Source: Bathynomus jamesi
Taxonomy: Eukaryota > Arthropoda > Malacostraca > Isopoda > Cirolanidae
Assembly: GCA_023014485.1 (NCBI GenBank)
Contig: JAJOZX010003218.1
Location: forward strand, 102,001 to 166,000
Length of the DNA stretch: 64,000 bases
Direction: 5' to 3'
Part shown: piece by piece, positions 56,825 to 64,000 of the stretch
Layout of the letters: each line of letters starts with the position of its first letter
How positions within the stretch are numbered: position 1 is the stretch's first letter
Notes under the pieces: model-generated
Database searches by the model: none
The model's input: the letters and a program-made list of their open reading frames with translations, nothing else
Told to the model about the DNA's origin: nothing
Program-made: the position numbers and the translations under genes

Positions 56825-56869
<45 letters not shown>

Positions 56870-57030
56870 GGAGAAAGTGAAACGTTAATTGATACATGAT
56901 TTATTTAATAAAAGAAATATTCAAGCTATATATATATTTACAAACACGTGTAATAAATAAGTTAACAATAGGCACATCAAGATTATATTCAAGGTGTATA
57001 TATATATTTACAAACACGTGTGATAAATAA

Positions 57031-57072
57031 GTTAACAATTGAATTTCTATGTTAACATAATTCATTGTTAAC
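57031..57072. other. Centre of the palindrome
   Basis: GTTAACAATTGAATT and AATTCATTGTTAAC pair around a loop of about 13 nt (TCTATGTTAACAT). Gene pairs from both arms give the same midpoint (56083/58017 gives 57050; 53501/60595 gives 57048). Confidence 0.88.
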
Positions 57073-57074
57073 TT

Positions 57075-57226
57075 ATTTATTACACGTTTTTAAATATATA
57101 TGTCTTGAATATAATCATTGATGTGTCTATTGTTAACTTATTTATTACACGTGTTTGTAAATATATATAGCTTGAATATTTCTTTTATTAAATAAATCAT
57201 GTTTCAATTAGCGTTTCACTTTCTCC

Positions 57227-57275
<49 letters not shown>

Positions 57276-57345
57276 ACAGGTGAAAGAACAGCAGCGTGAT
57301 TCATGCTACTACCTGGAAATTCCCTGCGTGGAGCTTGATAACGAT
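57075..57345 (+). promoter_or_regulatory. 5' flank module of IER-like gene (right arm)
   Basis: GTTAACTTATTTATTACACG strings, AATAAATCATGTTTCAATTA, TTTCACTTTCTCCTTTGTGT, (TG)n (57230-57275), CACAGGTGAAAG and TGATTCATGCTACTACCTGG (57297) ending CCCTGCGTGG. The same ordered elements occur at 58335-58693 before ORF A. Left-arm mirror at about 56755-57030. Confidence 0.55.
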
Positions 57346-57468
57346 GTCAGAACGACATTGTATAAAGGCAGGCGAAACTTTCACTTTAACTCATTACAAG
57401 ATTGGAAATAGAGGATAGAGTCGTGTTAGTTAGCTCTCTGTGCCTTGACCAATTCCTAGGTGGTGAAC

Positions 57469-58017
57469 ATGATATCTGACGTTCCAAACGGGTTTGAAGC
57501 ACACAAGTTGATAAATATATCGCTCGGTAAAATTGCATCCAGACGTTCCAGAAGAGCTGGTGCATCTTTGCATAAATCATTATTAGTTGCCACTGTGTTA
57601 CATAAAGCCCGTTTTGTTTACTTAGAAGCAGCACATAATTACCTCCACACAATATTTTCCCCGCCACAAGGGCAACCTGAGGAGATTGTCCCCGACCCAC
57701 CTCAAGCGCCCGCACCATTACCTGAAGTGTCCGTTACCCCAGTGAGCCCTCTCGATTGTGGTGTCAATAATATCAACCAAGATGATTATTCACCCATTGA
57801 ATGCATTAGTGAAGAGTGTAAATCTAGATTAGAAGACAACGACTGTGAAGTAGACTCGAGCAGTGAATATGGTTGCAACGAAACCTTGCACCATACCAGA
57901 AAAAGACGGAGAGTTTCTGATCAGGAAACAAAGGCTGCAGTTTACTCAATTTTACCAAAACGAATCAAAGATAATTTAGAACATGAACAATACTCAGGCT
58001 GTTATTTTAGCGACTAA
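57469..58017 (+). CDS. IER2/IER5-like immediate-early response protein
   Basis: 182 aa, start at ATG 57469 (AACATGA); the upstream in-frame GTG codons are ignored. Residues about 9-30 (EAHKLINISLGKIASRRSRR) and 33-51 (HKSLLVATVLHKARFVYLE) match the conserved N-terminal domain of IER5/IER2 (EAHRIVSISLGKI, LHKNLLVSLVLRSARQVYL in vertebrates, from memory). A Pro-rich linker (PDPPQAPAPLPEV), an acidic stretch and a basic cluster HHTRKRRRVSD near residue 145 (possible nuclear signal) follow. In vertebrates these nuclear proteins are growth-factor and stress induced and act with PP2A on factors such as HSF1. Shorter than vertebrate IER5 (about 330 aa). Single exon. Confidence 0.82.
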   Translation: MISDVPNGFEAHKLINISLGKIASRRSRRAGASLHKSLLVATVLHKARFVYLEAAHNYLHTIFSPPQGQPEEIVPDPPQAPAPLPEVSVTPVSPLDCGVNNINQDDYSPIECISEECKSRLEDNDCEVDSSSEYGCNETLHHTRKRRRVSDQETKAAVYSILPKRIKDNLEHEQYSGCYFSD

Positions 58018-58334
58018 AATTTTGTGTTGATGTGGATTCGATCTTACCTCTTGTCGGTGTTCTGAGCAGACAGGCAAACGACGAGATTTTGCAGCATGGA
58101 AGATGACTACATAACTTCTCTCGTGATCAACTTGGAATCCTTGAATTTCTATAAAATCAGTCCAGACGGTCTTCGTCTCGAATCTATTTTAAAACCGGTA
58201 TTAATTCGTGAACATAGGCTAAAAGTATTTAATAGAATGCTTTCTTTAAAGTATTAGGTTACTGTTGTTTGTGATCACCAAATCTATGCATTTGTTTTTC
58301 TTGTGTTTTCTGTTGTCTTGTGTTAACATAATTT
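58018..58334 (+). other. 3' flank of the IER-like gene
   Basis: A short frame at 58097 (MEDDYITSLVINLESLNFYK) runs to a stop at 58255 (52 codons), present also in the left arm; it is too short to call with confidence. Otherwise AT-rich with no gene. Confidence 0.4.
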
Positions 58335-58774
58335 CAATTGTTAACTTATTTATCACGTGTTTTTAAATATATATGTCTTGAATATGATCATTGATGTGTC
58401 TATTGTTAACTTATTTATTACACGTATTTGTAAATATATATATATAACTTGAATATCTCGTTTATTAAATCGTATTTGTAAATATATATAACTTGAATAT
58501 CTCGTTTATTAAATAAATCATGCTTCAATTAGCGTTTCACTTTCTCCTTTGTGTGTGCACAGGTGAAAGTTCTAAGCTCCGCCCACTGTTGTGTGTGTGT
58601 GTGTGTGTGTGTGCACAGGTGAAAGTTCTAAGCTCAGCCCACTGTAAGACCAGCAACGTGAGTCATGCTACTATCTGTGATTCCCTGCGTGGTCAGTCGA
58701 CTGCAGTAAGCCCTTGAGATCAGACGTGTATTCGCCAGCGTAGAAGAAAAAAAGGAGATCAGACGTGTATTCAA
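58335..58774 (+). promoter_or_regulatory. 5' flank module of ORF A (right arm)
   Basis: Second copy of the IER-flank module: GTTAACTTATTTAT, AATAAATCATGCTTCAATTA, two CACAGGTGAAAGTTCTAAGC segments (58559 and 58614) around (TG)n, and TGAGTCATGCTACTATCTGT with a consensus AP-1 site (58659-58665), ending CCCTGCGTGG. A 17-bp GATCAGACGTGTATTC repeat lies just before the ATG. Confidence 0.55.
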
Positions 58775-58812
58775 ATGGCTACCTTTAATATTGCTTGTAC
58801 AACGTTTATGAA

Positions 58813-59352
58813 ATGGTATTCAGCAAAGTGCCAGGATGTGGTGGATACCGAAAAACTTCCTATGCCTCTTTTAAAACCACATTGGATTGTGCGAAGTTGC
58901 AAGATGTACAAATACTCTACGGATGTTCTGGTGAGACCGTTGTAGGCTTTCGTTGCACAGACGATGTGCTGAAGTATGCTGTAGAGCTAAACTTTATAAA
59001 GTCTCACATATACCGTGAAGTAAAAGAAACAACGCGTGCAGAAGAGAAGCAGCAGGTATGGATAATGAGTCTTGTGGATGGGTGGTATGACAAGCGGTAT
59101 TACGTCATGTTACACCATGTCGATTACTCATACCCTACGACTGAAAATGTGAATCTCGTGATCATGGACAATCTTAAGTATTTTTATCACTATATTAATG
59201 TATATCATGATGAGGTTCGTAGTGAGGTTGTGGCTAGTGCCCTGCGTGAGTTTTTAACAGACTTTAGAGACGAGTATCGTTTGATGGGCAGAAAGGAAAA
59301 ATATGAGCATATGTTCCTCTCAAATAGTGCGCCGGAGTGTGAAGATGTTTAG
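58813..59352 (+). CDS. ORF A, right arm (unknown, 179 aa)
   Basis: Counterpart of 54747-55289 with ATG at 58813. The overlapping second frame (ATG 58775, MATFNIACTTFMKWY) ends at TAG 58943-58945 after 56 codons, because one base differs from the left arm (where it runs 66 codons). The same base changes Glu to Val in ORF A. This supports ORF A as the constrained frame, but the true N-terminus stays open. No family recognised. Confidence 0.55.
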   Translation: MVFSKVPGCGGYRKTSYASFKTTLDCAKLQDVQILYGCSGETVVGFRCTDDVLKYAVELNFIKSHIYREVKETTRAEEKQQVWIMSLVDGWYDKRYYVMLHHVDYSYPTTENVNLVIMDNLKYFYHYINVYHDEVRSEVVASALREFLTDFRDEYRLMGRKEKYEHMFLSNSAPECEDV

Positions 59353-59366
59353 TAAAACATTATAAA

Positions 59367-59615
59367 ATGTGCCTAGTTCGTGAAAATTATCCTGAGGGAA
59401 ACTGTCTGGTGCGTAGTCTGGTAGTGATAAAACCGAAATTAATTCTTGTAGCGGAAAAACACCTACCCAATATGTACAACAATTCGATTATGGTGCGACT
59501 CGCGGATCATACGAGTTCGAACAAGCCCATTCACGTATCATCGAGTCAGCCGCCCATCGAACCGTTCCTGCCTACCTGCGTGCCTCACACGGCTCATAGT
59601 TATCTCAGAGCTTGA
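59367..59615 (+). CDS. ORF B, right arm (unknown, 82 aa)
   Basis: 14 bp after ORF A, TATAAAATG context at the start. Identical to the left-arm protein (MCLVRENYPEG...). The conserved 82 codons without change between arms, despite third-codon freedom, fit recent duplication. No known domain. Confidence 0.55.
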   Translation: MCLVRENYPEGNCLVRSLVVIKPKLILVAEKHLPNMYNNSIMVRLADHTSSNKPIHVSSSQPPIEPFLPTCVPHTAHSYLRA

Positions 59616-59644
59616 ACCGAGTGGACGTGCGCTCCTCGAATACG

Positions 59645-60055
59645 ATGGAACCTTTGAGCAGCATTCTCAACGCCTCGTACGATGTGTCCGTGACGAAATC
59701 GTTGCGCGTGTTCAGGCGTAAATCCGGTACCGTTAGCTATGTACTGGAAACGGAATGTAGACAAACAAACAAACGGGTTTATTTAAGTGTCGAGGAGATG
59801 AATAGAATCTTCGTGATAGTTGAGAAGTGGAGTGAAGATCGTTATAAAATACCTGCTAACGTAGGTACAAGAAGAGAGCAGATTAGTGACGCACCCTCAT
59901 ACGCCGTTGTATGTACGTTGTGTATAAATAACGATCGGCCGTGCATTGATATACGGCTGATGTGGAAGAATGCTTCTGATAATAACGCTCTTGTTCCTAC
60001 GCGAACCGTTTCATCCTCGACAGAATGTTTGAAATCGTCGGATTCCGCAAGCTGA
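59645..60055 (+). CDS. ORF C, right arm (unknown, 136 aa)
   Basis: Starts MEPLSSILNASYDVSVTKSL at ATG 59645, 29 bp after the ORF B stop. An in-frame TAG at 59597-59599 limits the start. The C-terminus is Ser/Thr-rich (RTVSSSTECLKSSDSAS) and overlaps ORF D by 31 bp. No recognised family. Confidence 0.58.
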   Translation: MEPLSSILNASYDVSVTKSLRVFRRKSGTVSYVLETECRQTNKRVYLSVEEMNRIFVIVEKWSEDRYKIPANVGTRREQISDAPSYAVVCTLCINNDRPCIDIRLMWKNASDNNALVPTRTVSSSTECLKSSDSAS

Positions 60056-60360
60056 AACCTATATTAGACGCGCGTGTTACGGATATGCTTTATTTTGATA
60101 CAGTACTTGAATACGCATACACCGCTCTGCTCGATGGGTTTACCGAGTGTAGGGCTGAACAAGGTGAGAATGGTCTAGAGCTGGACGTTTATTTAAAAAG
60201 TTTAGACTCTTTGAAATACCATGAACTTTGGTACAAAGCAATTGATCGGTACAAGGCTGAGCTCACCTACACCGTTCACCCTGAAGAACTATTTCTTTAT
60301 ATAACGCGCAGTTGTCGTAACGATTTAGAAGATTATTTCAATTGCCGCTATGTTGAGTGA
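60025..60360 (+). CDS. ORF D, right arm (unknown, 111 aa)
   Basis: Identical to 53736-54071. Begins inside ORF C and ends inside ORF E (GCTATGTTGAGTGA holds both the ORF E start and the ORF D stop region). Mostly helical by composition (DTVLEYAYTALLDGF, YHELWYKAIDRYKAEL). Confidence 0.6.
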   Translation: MFEIVGFRKLKPILDARVTDMLYFDTVLEYAYTALLDGFTECRAEQGENGLELDVYLKSLDSLKYHELWYKAIDRYKAELTYTVHPEELFLYITRSCRNDLEDYFNCRYVE

Positions 60361-60595
60361 AGACGAGTTCACGATTGAAAAGCTCGGGTCGGTAGAAATA
60401 AACCCTCGATTGGAAAAGCGTGTTTATAAACTTGTGTTTAATAATGTAGCTAACGATGAACTCTTTGTGCGTGCTTTTGATTGTATTCTAGACGTATTTA
60501 AAGATGACTTACCAACCGGTTGTAAAGTGGGAACAAAAATAGTACTGAACGATATGAAAGCCCTTCATATCGAGTACAGGTTTCCCTATACTTAA
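60350..60595 (+). CDS. ORF E, right arm (unknown, 81 aa)
   Basis: Identical to 53501-53746. Last ORF of the cluster. The nearest AATAAA lies at about 60964, after a tandemly repeated AT-rich 3' region, so a shared transcript for A-E is possible but not shown. Confidence 0.6.
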   Translation: MLSEDEFTIEKLGSVEINPRLEKRVYKLVFNNVANDELFVRAFDCILDVFKDDLPTGCKVGTKIVLNDMKALHIEYRFPYT

Positions 60596-60835
60596 AGCGG
60601 TGAAATATTATTAAACCGCATATACTGCGTAATGCAGAGCAATAATGATGTAATTGTAAACTCGATTAAGTGCGAGTTTAGTATTTTGAAAAAAAAGTGA
60701 AATGTATTTATATTTAACATATTTGTGTGATATTTCTCCTGTACTGTTATATTGAAGGATTATATGCATATTCTCGTTCATATTTCTATTATTATTGATC
60801 ATTCAAATGTATATTTATTTCTATATATCTCCATA

Positions 60836-60872
<37 letters not shown>

Positions 60873-61719
60873 TTCTCCTGTACTGTTTATTGACGGATTA
60901 TATGCATATTCCTCATTTCTATTATTGATCATTCAAATGTATATTTATTTTCTATATATTTATAATAAACAGAATGATGCAATGTTGTTTTACTTAATTC
61001 TTTTGGTTAATTATATCATGTTACGCCTTCTAAACCTACTAGCGGAATTCTAAACCAACTTTTAAGAAAATAAATGGTACAATCTGGCAACTGTGTACCT
61101 GAGCAATGGTATCTGGCAACTCTCCATAATAATGTATACAATGGTATCTGGCACCTCTTCTGAAGGCTCCACGCGCCACAGATCTTATAGACAATGCAGG
61201 TCCTGTATATGAGCTTTAATTATCTCGATGAAATAGTGAGCAATCATTCCCTGACGAGATGTATTTCTGAATCCACGTTAAACTGTAGGTCTAAGGTCGG
61301 TGAAAAGCTTTCCAATTCGGCGAGAAAGAGTTAATTACACTAGGGAACAACATTTTTGTTTCTTGAAAACTATTTGGTGTTTCTTATAGAACTTTTGATG
61401 CTGATTCCAAATATGGTTTCAGAATTTTTCTATCACCCATAGTTTTCGAGAAAATAATATTTCCATTTACTCAGAGTTTTCCCAAAATATTAGTTAAAAT
61501 TAAGTGTACTAATTTAATTTTACTTTCTTTTTTCCAGGTTAACTATATTTAATAGTATTTTTTGCATTAAAAAAATATAGATATTTAAACAAACAGATTT
61601 TTAATAAAGAGAAAGAAATTTTTTTCAAGTTTTGCTGAAATTTTAAAATTTTTCATAGTAGAAAAAATTGGTTTTTCATTCCAAAAAGTTTTCCGTCATT
61701 TCAATAATTTTCCGCCAGC
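60596..61719. other. Right arm non-coding stretch
   Basis: A ATTTCTCCTGTACTGTT...GATTATATGCATATTC unit occurs twice (60735 and 60871) around (GT)n. TATCTGGCAACT motifs lie at 61082-61155 and the ACGTTAAACTGTAGGTCTAA block at 61275. Mirror of the left arm. No gene. Confidence 0.65.
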
Positions 61720-62514
61720 ATGAATCGAAACTGTATTAATCCCAGAGATACATTTTGCTACGTATGTGGAGAACTGACCATAATGGCACAGAGGAAGACG
61801 ATGGCCCCACTCGTGAAGAGGGCTTACGAACTTTATTTTGGATGTAAGGTAGGCGACCAACACAAATCCTGGGCACCTCATATCTCATGCATTTCCTGTG
61901 CCGTCACTCTTAGGGGTTGGATTAAACTCACTGAGTGGTTGCCAACCGCGGCGCATTGCGCCAAAGGTGGCGCATCAAGTACTTTGAAGTGGCGCATCGA
62001 GGTCTAGTATGAATTGTGCTAAATTTTCACTTCTAACACTGAATATTAAAAATCAAAGATTTAAGCAGTTAAGATGTAAACTAAAAATTAAGGTAAATAT
62101 TTTTCACATTATATTTCTATTTAAGGTAAATATTATATTATATTTTTATTTTTACTTACAAGTTATTAGTAATTTTTTCACAAATTTTTTTTTTGGCGCA
62201 TCCGAATTAAACCTAACCTAAAAATGGCACGCATCAAAAAATGGTTGGCCACCACTGGATTAAAGGTACCCGCAAATCTATGCCATTTGCCATACCAATG
62301 ATTTGGAGAGAGCCCAAGGATCACCTAACGGAAATTGATGACACTAAAAATACAGACTTTCAGCAACCTGAATCAAATAAACAACGTATGATAACGCAGG
62401 TTATGCTGAATGATCTCGTGAGAGATTTGGACCTTCCGAAAAAGAAAGCGGAATTATTGGGCTCCAGGTTACGTGAATGGAATTTGCTGGCAAAAGATAC
62501 AAGCATATTCCTTT
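61720..62514 (+). pseudogene. Arthropod Cys-rich repeat protein, N-terminal part (right arm)
   Basis: ATG 61720: MNRNCINPRDTFCYVCGELT then LVKRAYELYFGCKVGDQHKS and PHISCISCAVTLRGWI, in one frame. The inserted element (61927-62256) splits the next codons. Then KGTRKSMPFAIPMIWREPKD continues, but 58 codons of the left arm (from DCYFCM to EVEPV) are missing. The frame resumes EIDDTKNTDFQQPESN, LNDLVRDLDLPKKKAELLGS and ends in a (CT)n/(TA)n tract. Confidence 0.78.
61927..62256. mobile_element. Non-autonomous insertion in Cys-rich gene (right arm)
   Basis: Flanked by a perfect GGATTAAA duplication (61919-61926 and 62257-62264). Same insertion point and orientation as in the left arm, so it predates the inverted duplication. 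Ends CTCACTGAGTGGTTGCCAAC and GGTTGGCCACCACT. Confidence 0.85.
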
Positions 62515-62532
62515 ATTTATTAATGAACAAAA

Positions 62533-62617
<85 letters not shown>

Positions 62618-63365
62618 ATTGACAAAATATATGTTTGGCATTTTTTTTTCTGATTTTCCTTCACATGATATGTACAGTGGCGTGTGTGTGTGTGTGTGTG
62701 CGTGTGCGTGTGTGCACGAGTTGTTTATTCGTTTATATATACAAACACAGATGGGGTGAGGAGATTGGGGAGAATGGTCGACCGTGTGTTTTGGTTAATT
62801 TTCACCAATCTTCGCAAGGTTTCTTTCCCACTGTTATTCGATATTTATAATAAAAATAGGAATTAAGTAATAAAGGTAGAGTTTTAATTCACTTTAAGGT
62901 GAAAATCCATTTATATATATATAAGGAACGACAAAATTAAATAGACACGGTTATTATGATTCTTTCTATATATATACAAACACAGATGGGGCGAGGAGAT
63001 TGGGGGGAATGGACGGGCGTGTGTTTTGGTTTATTTCAACTTTCTTCGCAAGGTTTCTTCTCCTTTCGTTTTTCCCACTGTTATTTGGTATTTATAATAA
63101 AATAGGAATTAAGTGATTTATTGTGTAAAGAGCGTGTGCTTAAATTATTTATTTAATAAACAGATGAATCTTCTTAATTCCAACAATTAAAAGAAATTCT
63201 GTATTGATTAACTACCATCATATAAATATATTGTGGTATTTTGATTAATATATGGTTTTAAGTATTGCTATCTGGCAACTCAGCCTGAATACATGGTGCT
63301 ATCTGGCAACTCAGCCGGATTAGAGGTCTATAAAAGAGTGAGAAGCTGATGACGGAGTCATTCAA
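62515..63365. other. Right arm repeats: (CT)n, (TA)n, (GT)n and flanks
   Basis: (CT)n/(TA)n at 62530-62613, (GT)n near 62683-62712, and two copies of the CAAACACAGATGGGG...GTGTGTTTTGGTT unit (62742 and 62977; the left arm has three). Two CTGGCAACTCAGCC motifs (63272 and 63304). No gene. Confidence 0.65.
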
Positions 63366-63401
63366 GCTCGGCTCCCAGCCGAGCAAGGACCTCTGGTCCT
63401 T
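63366..63401. other. Twin hairpins, right arm
   Basis: GCTCGGCT-CCC-AGCCGAGC (63366-63384) then AAGGACC-TCT-GGTCCTT (63385-63401), contiguous and perfect, as in the left arm. Confidence 0.9.
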
Positions 63402-64000
63402 TCTCTTTCTGGCCCTTTGGGAGAACCCCTTAGAGGCCTCTTAGGTTAGGTAAACGAAAATAGCTTGGGGGGAGAACTCCGCCTCCAAGTTGCATGCCCC
63501 TGCAATCAAAGGCCGCTACTCTCTCTCTCTCTCTCTTTCTCCCCTTCAGGTGTACCCCTGCCCCCTTGGCTCCTTCTAAGCCAACTGGCTGATTAGGAGC
63601 CTATAAGACAACGCCTACTCGGCTGAAGTCTTAATATGCACTTGGCTCCTGCCAGGTGAACACCTCTCCTCCTTTCTCTCCTCCTTCTTTCTCTTGGGGG
63701 ATAACGCCGCTTCCAAGTTTCATGACCCATTGTTGCACCTGCAGTATCCCCCACCCCCCTTTGCAGGAAATTTTTTTCGCAACACCCCACCCCCTTTGCA
63801 ACATGTTGCATAACACCCCGCCCCTTTTCAACCTTGCAACTTTACGTAATAAATTGCAACATTCCTGCACTCTAACCTTTTGCGGCTATACTACTTTCCC
63901 CCACCCAAAACCCCCAGTTCCCACGGTGGTCCACCCAGATTATAGGAGGGGTTGGGGGGGTGAAATCACTTCAAGCAATAATTTACTGTAATGGTGATGG
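63402..64000. other. Right arm outer non-coding block
   Basis: Mirror of 49012-49550: the CTTGGGGGAGAACTCCGCCT repeats, (CT)n at 63520-63537 and C-rich TTGCA repeats (63750-63835). A about 65-bp C/G-rich insertion at 63893-63965 is absent from the left arm. The arm is still paired at the window end. Confidence 0.65.

Larger units (their letters stand above)
49012..57045. repeat. Left arm of a large inverted duplication
   Basis: From AATTTACTGT-type sequence at about 49012 to the centre near 57050 it is the reverse complement of the right arm. It carries minus-strand genes (IER-like 56083-56631, ORFs A-E 53501-55327). It has about 1.1 kb more than the right arm, mostly at 50340-51340 (an extra GT/TA-flanked repeat unit and a unique stretch). 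Confidence 0.93.
57058..64000. repeat. Right arm of a large inverted duplication
   Basis: Reverse complement of the left arm and still matching at the window edge (TTTACTGTAAT near 63980). It has its own indels: a about 65-bp insertion near 63890-63965 and a 174-bp loss near 62331. Confidence 0.93.

Noticed and set aside
49012..64000. Palindrome as a pure missed-adapter or assembly artefact
   Set aside because: Arms differ by a 174-bp microhomology deletion, a 65-bp insertion and over 1 kb of repeats, more than read error explains. It is not excluded, so the read check is listed.

Overview
This window looks like repeat-rich nuclear DNA of an arthropod, possibly a crustacean. The clues are pervasive (TA)n microsatellites, scattered TTAGG-like strings (about 19370-19440), many mariner-type transposons, CR1, Jockey-like and Penelope-like retroelements, and one cysteine-rich repeat protein that I know only from arthropod genomes. 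There is no prokaryotic gene organisation. The species call is inference.

Layout. 1-5420: an intron-bearing, internally deleted hAT element (minus strand) inserted in a CR1 LINE copy. 5600-12025: a decayed and then a nearly complete copy of a DNA transposon family marked by the motif FDTTASNT, with a small DD41D mariner between them. 12086-14160: a CR1 3' end and a Penelope-like fragment with a hammerhead-like motif. 14161-16717: no recognisable gene. 16718-17440: three tandem 264-bp units, each with a tRNA-like sequence. 17476-20319: mariner elements, including one intact DD41D transposase. 20441-31208: truncated non-LTR retroelements plus two head-to-head foldback transposons (22037-24116 and 28364-29974). 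31640-35163: a tRNA-derived composite SINE, a second Jockey-like ORF1 and fragments. 35325-37442: a near-complete MULE with iterated termini. 37979-44813: CR1 copies, one nearly full length with an SGNH-type ORF1. 44814-47492: a Penelope-like 3' end with a GIY-YIG domain, then a complete mariner with 201-bp inverted termini. 47655-48870: foldback elements without genes.

From about 49012 to the window end lies one inverted duplication centred near 57050. Each arm carries, reading outward: an intact IER2/IER5-like gene; five short, tightly packed, partly overlapping ORFs of unknown family (A to E); and the broken N-terminal part of an arthropod cysteine-rich repeat protein, interrupted in both arms by the same 0.33-kb element. 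The coding sequences are almost identical between arms, but the arms differ by large indels. The ORF packing is virus-like, not typical of animal genes, so this segment is the best candidate for something undescribed. Nothing in the sequence tells me what the five ORFs do.

Outside the palindrome almost every coding region is a mobile-element gene. The elements are nested (hAT in CR1, Tc1 foldback in a Jockey-like element), and many sit at the edges of (TA)n tracts.
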